This document shows, in pieces, positions 24,030 to 30,680 of a stretch of DNA of 64,000 bases. Source of the stretch: Treponema sp. (lineage in GTDB: Bacteria > Spirochaetota > Spirochaetia > Treponematales > Treponemataceae); assembly GCA_017470605.1 (NCBI GenBank), contig JAFUYH010000017.1, forward strand, positions 160,700 through 224,699. The letters run 5' to 3'. Position numbers and translations under genes: made by a program. Every line of letters starts with the position of its first letter. Positions within the stretch are counted from its first letter, which is position 1. The notes under the pieces are model-generated. The model was not told where the DNA came from. It saw nothing but the letters and a program-made list of their open reading frames with translations, and ran no database searches.

Positions 24030-24833
24030 ATGAGTACAATTATTTTATTGCTAGGCATATTAATTCTGGCAGTATTAAATATCTTCGTTTACAGAAGAAT
24101 TAATAGAAATGCAGAAGTATATGCACGCTGGTATTTACAAGATTACTTTGGTTTTAGTTGGACTGTTGATAAACTTGTAAATGAAAATAAAATGTCAAAA
24201 TCAGATGCAGAAATACAGAAAAATAAATATTTGGACAGAAATATAAATAAAAACCTTTTAATTACTAAATATACTGATTTGTTTGCTTGGATTTTGATGG
24301 CACTGGTTACATTAATTATTATAACACTTTCACTTCTGAAGCATTATTTATTTTTTACAAAAGTCTTTATTTATTTTGAAATTGCTATAGCTATATTAAT
24401 GTATTTTGAAATTGCTATAGCTATATTAATACTTGTTGCATATATTTCAACTGTACTTACTTTACATAGGTTGGGATTAAAAGAAGTTAAAGGAAAAAAT
24501 AAGAAAAATAGAAAATCAGAAACTACTGAACAAAATGATTTTTATCCAATATGTGTTGACGAATTAATGATAGAACTTGGTTTAGGACTGGTTGATAATA
24601 AAGATAACCTTAATAAAATTATAGAAACAATATATTTAATACGAAAAGAAGTTCCTGAGTTACCTAAAGTACGAATCTGTGATAATTCAAGTCTTGGAAA
24701 ATTTGATTACAAGCTGAATTGCAAAGGTGAAGAAATTATTACCCAAACATTTTCAAATGATCTTACAGAAGAGAATATTGAACAAATAAGAACGGATATT
24801 GTTAAAGTTTATAATGAAAAATTAAAAAAATAA
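24030..24833 (+). CDS. Mini-FlhA: FlhA-like membrane segment plus first part of the FlhA cytoplasmic domain
   Basis: 267 residues against about 690 in FlhA. An N-terminal helix (2-20) and two or three more (about 88-150) flank VDKLVNENKMSKSDAEIQKN, which recalls the FlhA DLNAGLID.EEA..RR linker. After a Lys/Asn-rich hinge, VDELMIELGLGLVDNKDN, IRKEVPELPKVRICDNSSLG and FDYKLNCKGEE match the start of FlhA-C (D.LELELGY.LIPLVD, IRR, V.IRDN..L....Y.I..KG.E). The rest of the domain is missing. Two adjacent 30-base repeats encode consecutive copies of a 10-residue helix segment. An operator-like site and hairpin precede it; GTGAGG is the ribosome site. Confidence 0.6.
   Translation: MSTIILLLGILILAVLNIFVYRRINRNAEVYARWYLQDYFGFSWTVDKLVNENKMSKSDAEIQKNKYLDRNINKNLLITKYTDLFAWILMALVTLIIITLSLLKHYLFFTKVFIYFEIAIAILMYFEIAIAILILVAYISTVLTLHRLGLKEVKGKNKKNRKSETTEQNDFYPICVDELMIELGLGLVDNKDNLNKIIETIYLIRKEVPELPKVRICDNSSLGKFDYKLNCKGEEIITQTFSNDLTEENIEQIRTDIVKVYNEKLKK
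24372..24431 (+). repeat. 30-bp in-frame tandem duplication inside a transmembrane helix
   Basis: Two adjacent 30-base units, identical except the last base, encode YFEIAIAILM then YFEIAIAILI. The perfection at silent positions indicates recent slippage or duplication. Confidence 0.9.
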
Positions 24834-24838
24834 TAGAC

Positions 24839-24874
24839 AGTCTATCACGTAATGATAGAGAGCAATTTTATAAT
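24839..24874 (+). promoter_or_regulatory. WYL2 operator-like site 4 with promoter for the exonuclease operon
   Basis: AGTCTATCA, then a spacer and TGATAGAGAG (24839-24862), contains perfect arms TCTATCA/TGATAGA. TATAAT follows at 24869-24874, so the -35 region lies within the operator. Confidence 0.65.
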
Positions 24875-24892
24875 AAAGGATGAGATACGAAA

Positions 24893-25471
24893 ATGACTTA
24901 TTACGCAATAGATTTTGAAACAGCAAATGATTACCCGAACAGCGCATGTTCTGTAGGAGTTGTTAGATTTGTTGATGGAATTGAACAAGATAGCGTTTAT
25001 TCACTTATAAAACCTGCGAAAATGTATTTTAAGCCGGAGTTTATAGACATTCATCATATTAGTTACGGTGATGTTCGTAATGAACCACAATTTCCAGAAG
25101 TTTGGCAGACTATAGTTGAGCCATTTATAAAAAATCCAGATGGTTCTGAAACTGTTTTTGTTGCTCACAATGCTAAGTTTGATATGGGAGTTCTCCGTGC
25201 TTGTTTCAAATATTATGGAATGCCAGTTCCAAGTATTGAATATAAATGTACTTTGAATATTTCAAGACGAGTCTGGAAGGATTTAAAATGGCATAAACTT
25301 ACTTATTTGGCTGAACAGTTTGAAATCGAATATGATGCTCATAACGCTCTGGATGATGCCAGAACCTGTGGGAAAATCTATGCACTTTCGGCAGAAAAAC
25401 TTGGATGTAATCTGGACGAAGTCTATTTAAGACTTGGACTCCAGAAGACTTTTTTAACTGTGAGAGAATAA
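24893..25471 (+). CDS. DnaQ-type (DEDD) 3'-5' exonuclease
   Basis: 192 residues. YYAIDFETAN (Exo I, with Asp and Glu) opens the protein, VFVAHNAKFDMGVLR (about 84-98) is Exo II, and YDAHNALDDARTCGKIY (about 160-176) is Exo III with H-X4-D, so all four acidic residues and the DEDDh histidine are present. It should remove nucleotides from 3' ends of DNA or RNA; this single-domain form is not the replicative proofreading subunit by context. It is the first gene of an operon with an LRR protein (two-base gap) and the FlhA-C/hydrolase fusion, behind a WYL2 operator-like site. Confidence 0.88.
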   Translation: MTYYAIDFETANDYPNSACSVGVVRFVDGIEQDSVYSLIKPAKMYFKPEFIDIHHISYGDVRNEPQFPEVWQTIVEPFIKNPDGSETVFVAHNAKFDMGVLRACFKYYGMPVPSIEYKCTLNISRRVWKDLKWHKLTYLAEQFEIEYDAHNALDDARTCGKIYALSAEKLGCNLDEVYLRLGLQKTFLTVRE

Positions 25472-25473
25472 CT

Positions 25474-26406
25474 ATGACAATTTTTAATCCTAGCTCTGCA
25501 TTTTTAGATCCAAGAATTCAATATGGAGAATCGATAACAAAAACATTAAATGTAGAAGCAACAGCTGCATTTATCAAACAACTTAAGAAAAACGCTGAAT
25601 TGAAAATATGTGGAAGGCTTTCACGAACAACTTTTAATGAAATTATAGAAGCTATTAAAAACTCATATTGTTTCTTTTCTTTAGATTTAACCGAAATAAA
25701 AGGATTAAAACGAATTAGGAACCGAGCTTTTTATCATTGCGAAAATCTATATTCAATAAAATTACCAGATTCCATTCAGGAAATTGGGAAAGAAGCTTTT
25801 ATGTGGGCTACAAATTTATGTTATGTAGAGTTAGGGAAAGGAGCTTATATTCTTAAAAAGAGAGCTTTTGCACATTGCTCAACATTAGAAAAAATCATGA
25901 TTGATACTTGTGTTTCAATTGAGAATGAAGTTTTTTATTTTTGCGACTGTCTACAATCAATAAAAATTCCAGAATCTGTACAAACTATTGGAGAATTTGT
26001 TTTTCAGGACTGCACGAATTTAACAGAAATAACAGTTGATGAAAATAATAATTCCTACACAGCACAAGATGGCGTTCTTTATGATAAAAATAAAACAAAG
26101 CTAATTTATTATCCAGCGAATAAAACAGATATTCGTTCTGAAATACCAGATACAGTGAAAGAAATAGAACGCTGGGCCTTTTCTGGAAATAAATATATTT
26201 GCGGAATAAAGATTCCAAAAAGTGTTGAGCATATTGGAGATTGGGCTTTTCAAGCTTGTGAATCTCTTGAAGGCGTTACTATTGAAAATGAAAAATTAAA
26301 ACCTAACATATCTGTTTTCGCTGGATGCATTTATGGATGTGAGTGTATTAAAGCTGATGAAAAGTTCGTAAGGCAAGTAAAAGATTCGTTCAGTGAAAAT
26401 AAATAA
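25474..26406 (+). CDS. BspA-type leucine-rich-repeat protein
   Basis: 310 residues. Repeats of the LRR_5 kind are clear from about residue 85 on: IRNRAFYHCENLYSIKLPDS, then IGKEAFMWATNLCYVELGKG, and later IKIPESVQTIGEFVFQDCTN. The segment NNSYTAQDGVLYDKNKTKLIYYPANK is also typical. These repeats mediate protein contacts. There is no signal peptide, unlike surface BspA proteins, so it probably acts in the cytoplasm. It sits between an exonuclease and the FlhA-C/hydrolase fusion in one operon, and could be the scaffold or sensor of that set. Confidence 0.82.
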   Translation: MTIFNPSSAFLDPRIQYGESITKTLNVEATAAFIKQLKKNAELKICGRLSRTTFNEIIEAIKNSYCFFSLDLTEIKGLKRIRNRAFYHCENLYSIKLPDSIQEIGKEAFMWATNLCYVELGKGAYILKKRAFAHCSTLEKIMIDTCVSIENEVFYFCDCLQSIKIPESVQTIGEFVFQDCTNLTEITVDENNNSYTAQDGVLYDKNKTKLIYYPANKTDIRSEIPDTVKEIERWAFSGNKYICGIKIPKSVEHIGDWAFQACESLEGVTIENEKLKPNISVFAGCIYGCECIKADEKFVRQVKDSFSENK

Positions 26407-26422
26407 AAGAATTGAGGGTGAA

Positions 26423-28207
26423 ATGAAAATACGAGGAAAAACAAAAAAAGATTGCACAGAAATAAACAAGAATTTTGAAATAATTCGAATAATATATCCG
26501 ATAGCTATTCAGATTGGTCATGGATTAATTCCTCTTGTTGATAAAGGTGACGAATCACTTTTAGTTAAAGAAATACTAAATTGCCGTAAACGATTTGATG
26601 AAAAATATGGTTTTCCATTTCCTTTAGTTCATATTGCAGATAACAGCACTCTTGCTTCAAATGAATATCTAATTTTGATTAATGGTATTGAAGATGCAAG
26701 AAGTACAGTACGAATGGACTACCATTTATGTATGGATTTAGGAGATGTTAAAACACAACAGGACTGTACATCGTTGGATAAAACTAAAGACGCTGCATTT
26801 GGAATTGATGGCTTTTATGTACCGGATAGAGAGGTTGAAAAATACATTGATGCTGGTTATGTTTGCGCTAAACCAGAACGAATTATTTCAACACATCTTT
26901 CTGAAATTATCAAAAAAAACATAACTAACATTCTTAATCAAGAACTATTAAAGACAATTTTAACAGAAGAAAGTAAAACAGAGCTTGATGCCATCTTTGA
27001 AGAATCTGCTAATTATACCATTTCTGATTTTATAGACCTGTTGAATTATCTCCTTGAGGAAGAAGTCCCTATTCGTGATATGAATATAATTCTGAAAACG
27101 ATTGCAGCCAACATTAAGAAAAATTATAAACTTTACGAGCTTGGTGAAATGGTTCGACAACAATTAGCAAGTAGTTTTATTAAGAATTATACTGATGAGA
27201 ATAATGTACTGCATGTGATTAAAATTGGAAAAGATACATGTAAGTTTCTTTCTTATAAAGCATTTTATCCGAAATCAAAAAAAACGATGCCTTACTGTGT
27301 TTTAGAAGCAGAAGATTTGAGAAGGTTTTATCATTCTGTTTTACCTTCTCTTCAAAAGTTCAGTCAAAGAAACTTAATTCCAGTTCTTGTTTGTGAAGCA
27401 AAAATACGACCGTTATTAGCTGAAATTCTACATCGTGAAATGCCTTGGGTACAGGTTATTTCGGATGTGGAATTATCTTCCATTGAAAAAGATATTTCTA
27501 TAAAAGTTGAGGAAGAAGTTATGTTAGATGAAATATATAAAAAGCCCTTAAAAATAATGGATATGAGTATTTTTAAGGCTATTTTTAAACATAACAGATT
27601 TGATGAAATTAATTCCGTGAAACAAGGTGATGAATATATTGATTATGGAATTATTAACGGTAATAACACAATTGTTTTTATAAAAGTTGGTTTTCGTGGT
27701 TCTATTTATGGATATAAACATAAATATATAAGAATTGCGAAAAATCTACATGAACAATATGGTTGCACTGTTATAGTTTCGTCAAACCCAAACGGTTATT
27801 CAGATTACTTTGAAGGTGAAATGAAATCAATAAAAGCTTATGCGTATTACCATCATTTTGAAAACTATCAGGTTTATTTTATGGGGCATTCTGCAGGTGC
27901 TGTTATTGGATTGATGCATGCTTACAAATATCCAGTGATTAAAAAAGTTCTTTTGATAAATCCACCATTAAAATTCATGAAACAAGAGGCAATAAATGAC
28001 TTGATAAAAGAAGGAATTACAAATTACGACAAGGGAATAATAAATGTTGTACTTGGTTCTAAAGATTATTCTGTTAGAGAAACTGAAACTATTGTAGCAG
28101 AACACCAATTAAGATTGAAATTAAATGTAATTAAAGGTGCTGACCATAACTTTAAGGGAAAACTGAAATTGTTTATGGAATTACCGAATATATTTTTTAA
28201 TGATTAA
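26423..28207 (+). CDS. FlhA cytoplasmic domain fused to an alpha/beta-hydrolase
   Basis: 594 residues from the ATG at 26423 (ribosome site GAGGGTG); a GTG at 26393 would overlap the LRR gene. Residues about 25-385 follow the whole FlhA-C domain in order: IGHGLIPLVDKGDES, VHIADNSTLASNEYLILING, ERIISTHLSEIIKKN, EEVPIRDMNIILKTIAANIK, VRQQLASSFIKNY, LIPVLVCEAKIRPLL and MPWVQVISDVEL. No transmembrane part is present. Residues about 400-594 form an alpha/beta-hydrolase with nucleophile elbow YFMGHSAGAVIGL, an Asp in VLGSKDYS and a His in GADHNF. FlhA-C docks export substrates and chaperones; the fusion suggests docking linked to ester or amide hydrolysis. Last gene of the WYL2 site-4 operon. Confidence 0.85.
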   Translation: MKIRGKTKKDCTEINKNFEIIRIIYPIAIQIGHGLIPLVDKGDESLLVKEILNCRKRFDEKYGFPFPLVHIADNSTLASNEYLILINGIEDARSTVRMDYHLCMDLGDVKTQQDCTSLDKTKDAAFGIDGFYVPDREVEKYIDAGYVCAKPERIISTHLSEIIKKNITNILNQELLKTILTEESKTELDAIFEESANYTISDFIDLLNYLLEEEVPIRDMNIILKTIAANIKKNYKLYELGEMVRQQLASSFIKNYTDENNVLHVIKIGKDTCKFLSYKAFYPKSKKTMPYCVLEAEDLRRFYHSVLPSLQKFSQRNLIPVLVCEAKIRPLLAEILHREMPWVQVISDVELSSIEKDISIKVEEEVMLDEIYKKPLKIMDMSIFKAIFKHNRFDEINSVKQGDEYIDYGIINGNNTIVFIKVGFRGSIYGYKHKYIRIAKNLHEQYGCTVIVSSNPNGYSDYFEGEMKSIKAYAYYHHFENYQVYFMGHSAGAVIGLMHAYKYPVIKKVLLINPPLKFMKQEAINDLIKEGITNYDKGIINVVLGSKDYSVRETETIVAEHQLRLKLNVIKGADHNFKGKLKLFMELPNIFFND

Positions 28208-28670
28208 GAATACAAGAATTGATTTTTTTATGATAAAACTATAAAGATTATGGAAAGATTTAGTTTTTGTGGACGAAAAGTCTTTTAATTAAAAAAGTTA
28301 TTCACCTTATAGTTGAATTTTATGTTTCCCCCGTGCCCCCAGATGTTTCGCGCCGAGTATAAAGTGTAGTGACCGCAGGTTTAAAGTTTTTTGAAAGACA
28401 TCTGATTCTTCAAGAATCTTTGAAAAATGTGTAGTTTACTACACTTTGAAAGGCTTTCTGTAGTGAAAGTAAAGTTTATATTATGAGATATAGAAAAGTA
28501 TAGAGTTGTATTTATTAGTATGGATTGCAGATATATTTTATATTTTTCTAGCACTACACATTTTTAAAAGAATTAAAATAATTTTTATATGAAGTATAGA
28601 TAAGTTAAAAACTACGTGTAGTTTTACAATGTGTAGTTTTGAATTTGTTTATTCTGGATTAAACTTTTTA
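28208..28670. other. A+T-rich intergenic region with TGTAGT iterons and palindromes
   Basis: No credible gene. GTGTAGT or its complement occurs at 28364-28370, 28429-28435, 28438-28444, 28553-28559, 28616-28622 and 28631-28637; 28429-28444 is a perfect 7-bp inverted pair with a two-base centre. GATTCTT-C-AAGAATC at 28404-28418 is a further perfect palindrome. Such a cluster on both strands suits protein binding at an origin or control region. Confidence 0.55.
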
Positions 28671-29089
28671 GATTGCTGCGCGCGCTCCCCCCGCAGTTTT
28701 GAAAATCAGCGTGCCGACGCGTAGCGTCGGCTGGGAAGAATCAGTTCGGAGCGAAGACTGCTTTTTCAAATCCAAGCGTCTGCGAAGCAGTCGCAAACTT
28801 TTGAAAGCTGTCTGAGCGGAGCTTTTTGGAAGATGATGTTTTATCCTGGACGAATCAATTTGTCCGAAGGACTTCATCGAAGCATTTTCATTTTGTAAGA
28901 GGCATACGGAAGGAGCAGTCTTGCCCAATATCAAGTGGCCGCGTAGCGGGCACAAGCTTATGGCAAGTCTGCGACTGGAGCTGGAAGAATCTTCGGTCAG
29001 CTGAGCGGCGGGAGCGCATGGACGCGCGACCAGAGCGACCTGCGTAAGAGGCACATTCATTTTGGAAGGAGAAATACAACGGCGGAGAT

Positions 29090-29113
29090 GGCGGCAACAA
29101 GGATGTTGCCGCC
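29090..29113. repeat. Perfect 10-bp hairpin GGCGGCAACA/TGTTGCCGCC
   Basis: Inverted repeat with the four-base loop AGGA. A second hairpin follows immediately (29114-29156: outer arms TTGCC/GGCAA, inner arms GCGCAGGG/CCCTGTGC), so two strong stems stand back to back. Confidence 0.8.
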
Positions 29114-29213
29114 TTGCCGATTGAGCGCAGGGCTTGTCCCTGTGCGATTGAGGCAATACTTCACATACGAAAGAATATCCCCACAGCCGCCACTTGTAGA
29201 ACCAATTGAGCAT

Positions 29214-29363
29214 CTAAAAAAGCGGGACAACTGCAATGTTGAGTAAAAGGGTGCCCCCTGTCCCCCCCTAAGCTAGAATAGCATTCATTATTTTTTGGGA
29301 GGGGGTAAGAGGGGGTTCTTAGGGGGGGAAAGGGGGAACACTTTTGCGTGCCCGCTTTTTTAG
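29214..29363. repeat. 150-bp imperfect palindrome with terminal arms CTAAAAAAGCGGG/CCCGCTTTTTTAG
   Basis: The 13-bp terminal arms are perfect. A second pair inside (29251-29272 with 29318-29341) matches a C-rich block to a G-rich block. The shape resembles a miniature inverted-repeat element. No target duplication was confirmed. Confidence 0.75.
29301..29336 (+). other. G-quadruplex-forming motif
   Basis: Four runs of 5, 5, 7 and 5 G are separated by loops of 5, 6 and 3 bases, inside the 150-bp palindrome. Such long G runs are striking in an A+T-rich genome. Confidence 0.8.
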
Positions 29364-29592
29364 TTGCGACACGAACTAGAGGCACTTACATTTTCACTAC
29401 CAATATTTAAGAACTAGAGGAACTGGCGGCGTGCAACCAGCGTCACTCTACAACGATTGCTTCTCGCGGAAACAGGCAGATGCACAAAGCGGAGGGTCCG
29501 CGAAGCGGTACCGTAGCGACTGCAGCTGACTGTGCTTTCATTGCTTACCTGCGAGCTTGAACAAAGGCCACCTTGCGAGCCCGCTAGTAAAT

Positions 29593-29657
29593 GCAAACAG
29601 TGTGTGAACGAATGAAGCGTAACGAAGTGAAGCTGAATGAGTGAACACTCTGTTTGC
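29593..29657. repeat. Hairpin GCAAACAG/CTGTTTGC with inner GTGT/ACAC arms
   Basis: Eight-bp outer arms, one mismatch, then GTGT/ACAC; the interior carries further GAAG motifs. Part of the hairpin-rich region. Confidence 0.7.
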
Positions 29658-29768
29658 TACCTTTTTGGAAGATGGAGCTTTTAGAACTAAGAGGTCTGTA
29701 GAGAGCGGAAGCGGTACGAAGTACGGCTGGAGCGAACGGCAATAAACACACCCTTTTTCCAGGAACTA

Positions 29769-29777
29769 TGATATAAT
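29769..29777 (+). promoter_or_regulatory. Extended -10 promoter (TG-A-TATAAT), probably leaderless
   Basis: The -10 ends nine bases before the ATG at 29787, leaving a 5' leader of at most a few bases and no ribosome site. Confidence 0.6.
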
Positions 29778-29786
29778 TATTTTATT

Positions 29787-30170
29787 ATGAAAATTGAACA
29801 CGTTGCTCTGTATGTACATGATTTAGAAAAAGCAAAAGAGTTTTTTGTAACTTACCTTAACGGAAAAGCCAACGACGGCTACCACAACCCAAAGACAGAT
29901 TTTAGATCTTACTTCATTACTTTTGAAGACGGAGCACGTCTTGAAATAATGACACGTCCAGAACTTGTAGAACAAGTGAAGAACCCATATAGAACCGGCT
30001 ATGCACATTTAGCATTTAGCGTTGGAAGCAAACAAGCTGTTGATGAATTGACTGCTAAGCTTGATGAAGCCGGCTATTCTGTTTCCAGTGGTCCGCGCAC
30101 AACTGGTGACGGATATTACGAAAGCTGCATTGTTGCTTTTGAAGAAAACTTAATCGAGATTACTGAATAA
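29787..30170 (+). CDS. VOC-family (glyoxalase/bleomycin-resistance fold) protein
   Basis: 127 residues. IEHVALYVHDLEKAKEFFVTYL at the start is the first beta-alpha-beta unit with the metal-ligand His, GARLEIMTRPEL (about 50-61) has the Glu, and GYAHLAFSVGSKQAVDELTAKL (about 73-94) starts the second unit, ending FEENLIEITE. This is a complete single VOC domain that would dimerise. The substrate cannot be told from sequence. It is preceded by a leaderless-type promoter and followed by a strong terminator, so it is an independent transcription unit, and probably a chromosomal gene between the hairpin region and the attachment-like site. Confidence 0.85.
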   Translation: MKIEHVALYVHDLEKAKEFFVTYLNGKANDGYHNPKTDFRSYFITFEDGARLEIMTRPELVEQVKNPYRTGYAHLAFSVGSKQAVDELTAKLDEAGYSVSSGPRTTGDGYYESCIVAFEENLIEITE

Positions 30171-30195
30171 CAGATTCTGCACCCTTATGAGAGCG

Positions 30196-30249
30196 CCGGA
30201 TTTTTCACGGATAGGTAGTCCGTACGTCGAAAAATTCCGGATTTTTTTT
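30196..30249 (+). terminator. Rho-independent terminator after the VOC gene
   Basis: CCGGATTTTTC (30196) pairs with GAAAAATTCCGG (ending 30240), enclosing a smaller ACGGA/TCCGT stem, and is followed by eight T. Confidence 0.85.
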
Positions 30250-30269
30250 CTGACCAAGAATCGATACAT

Positions 30270-30293
30270 AAATCGTCATAAAAATCGTCATAA
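30270..30293 (+). repeat. Two adjacent 12-bp direct repeats (AAATCGTCATAA)
   Basis: The units abut exactly and lie 118 bases before the tRNA-like core, where arm-type integrase sites would be expected. The function is inferred only from position. Confidence 0.55.
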
Positions 30294-30410
30294 AACACTA
30301 TATGACTAAGAATTAAATAAACTAATTTAGTTGAAAATCTTACAATTTGCCTATATAATTAAATTATTGATACAGTGATAACGACAATCCACAGGGTACG
30401 ATTCTTCGTT

Positions 30411-30452
30411 CTGAAAATCCGTATGTCGTTGGTTCGATTCCAACCTGTGGCA
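30411..30452 (+). pseudogene. 3' part of a tRNA-Phe gene, candidate attachment (att) core
   Basis: The sequence reads as a tRNA-Phe from the anticodon loop onward: loop CTGAAAA with anticodon GAA at 30413-30415, stem TCCGT, variable loop ATGTC, T arm GTTGG-TTCGATT-CCAAC, acceptor CTGTGGC and discriminator A. The 5' half is not a tRNA: no D arm is present and bases before the loop do not pair with TCCGT. CCACAG at 30389-30394 could pair with the acceptor but may be chance. A truncated tRNA 3' end 228 bases before a tyrosine integrase gene is the classic form of an integration core. Confidence 0.65.
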
Positions 30453-30455
30453 CTT

Positions 30456-30489
30456 GGCTTCTAACGCAAGTTAGAAGCCATTTTTTTTT
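30456..30489 (+). terminator. Rho-independent terminator behind the tRNA-Phe fragment
   Basis: GGCTTCTAAC-GCAA-GTTAGAAGCC is a perfect 10-bp stem followed by A and nine T. Confidence 0.92.
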
Positions 30490-30680
30490 GTCTAAATTCT
30501 TGTTTTACAAGGATTTAGCAAAGCCATTTGTCTTTACTTTTTATTGGTTAAGCAACCCTTTTTAGAGAAACTGGGAACTTAAAAATTCAAAGTTTAGGCA
30601 GGGATAACACCAAACTTAACATGAAACTTAACAAAGAATATGACATTGGTGTATTTTCTTGCCTTATACGAGGAGTTTTT

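Larger units (their letters stand above)
28671..29760. other. G+C-rich non-coding region with many hairpins
   Basis: About 1.1 kb with base composition unlike the rest of the window and no coding frame with protein-like sequence. It holds many short stems closed by GNA triloops: 28713-28731 (GCCGACGC-GTA-GCGTCGGC), 28780-28790 (CTGC-GAA-GCAG), 28862-28872 (GTCC-GAA-GGAC), 28939-28949 (CCGC-GTA-GCGG), 29498-29508 (CCGC-GAA-GCGG) and 29714-29724 (GTAC-GAA-GTAC). Larger structures are listed separately. The function is unknown; structured RNA or single-stranded DNA signals are possible. Confidence 0.6.

Noticed and set aside
16085..28207. Integron cassette array, suggested by many small same-strand genes
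   Set aside because: No attC-like recurrent sites between genes and no integron integrase; repeated intergenic motifs are better explained as WYL operators.
28668..29213. Open minus-strand frame of 181 codons in the hairpin field
   Set aside because: Arg/Ser/Pro-rich sequence with no domain, no ribosome site, caused by the G+C-rich hairpins; other frames there are equally open.
29787..30170. VOC protein as a known antibiotic-resistance enzyme
   Set aside because: Only the fold is clear; nothing specifies fosfomycin or bleomycin resistance.
30388..30452. A complete tRNA using CCACAG as the 5' acceptor strand
   Set aside because: Only 16 bases separate it from the anticodon loop, there is no D arm and the anticodon stem does not pair; kept as a 3' fragment only.
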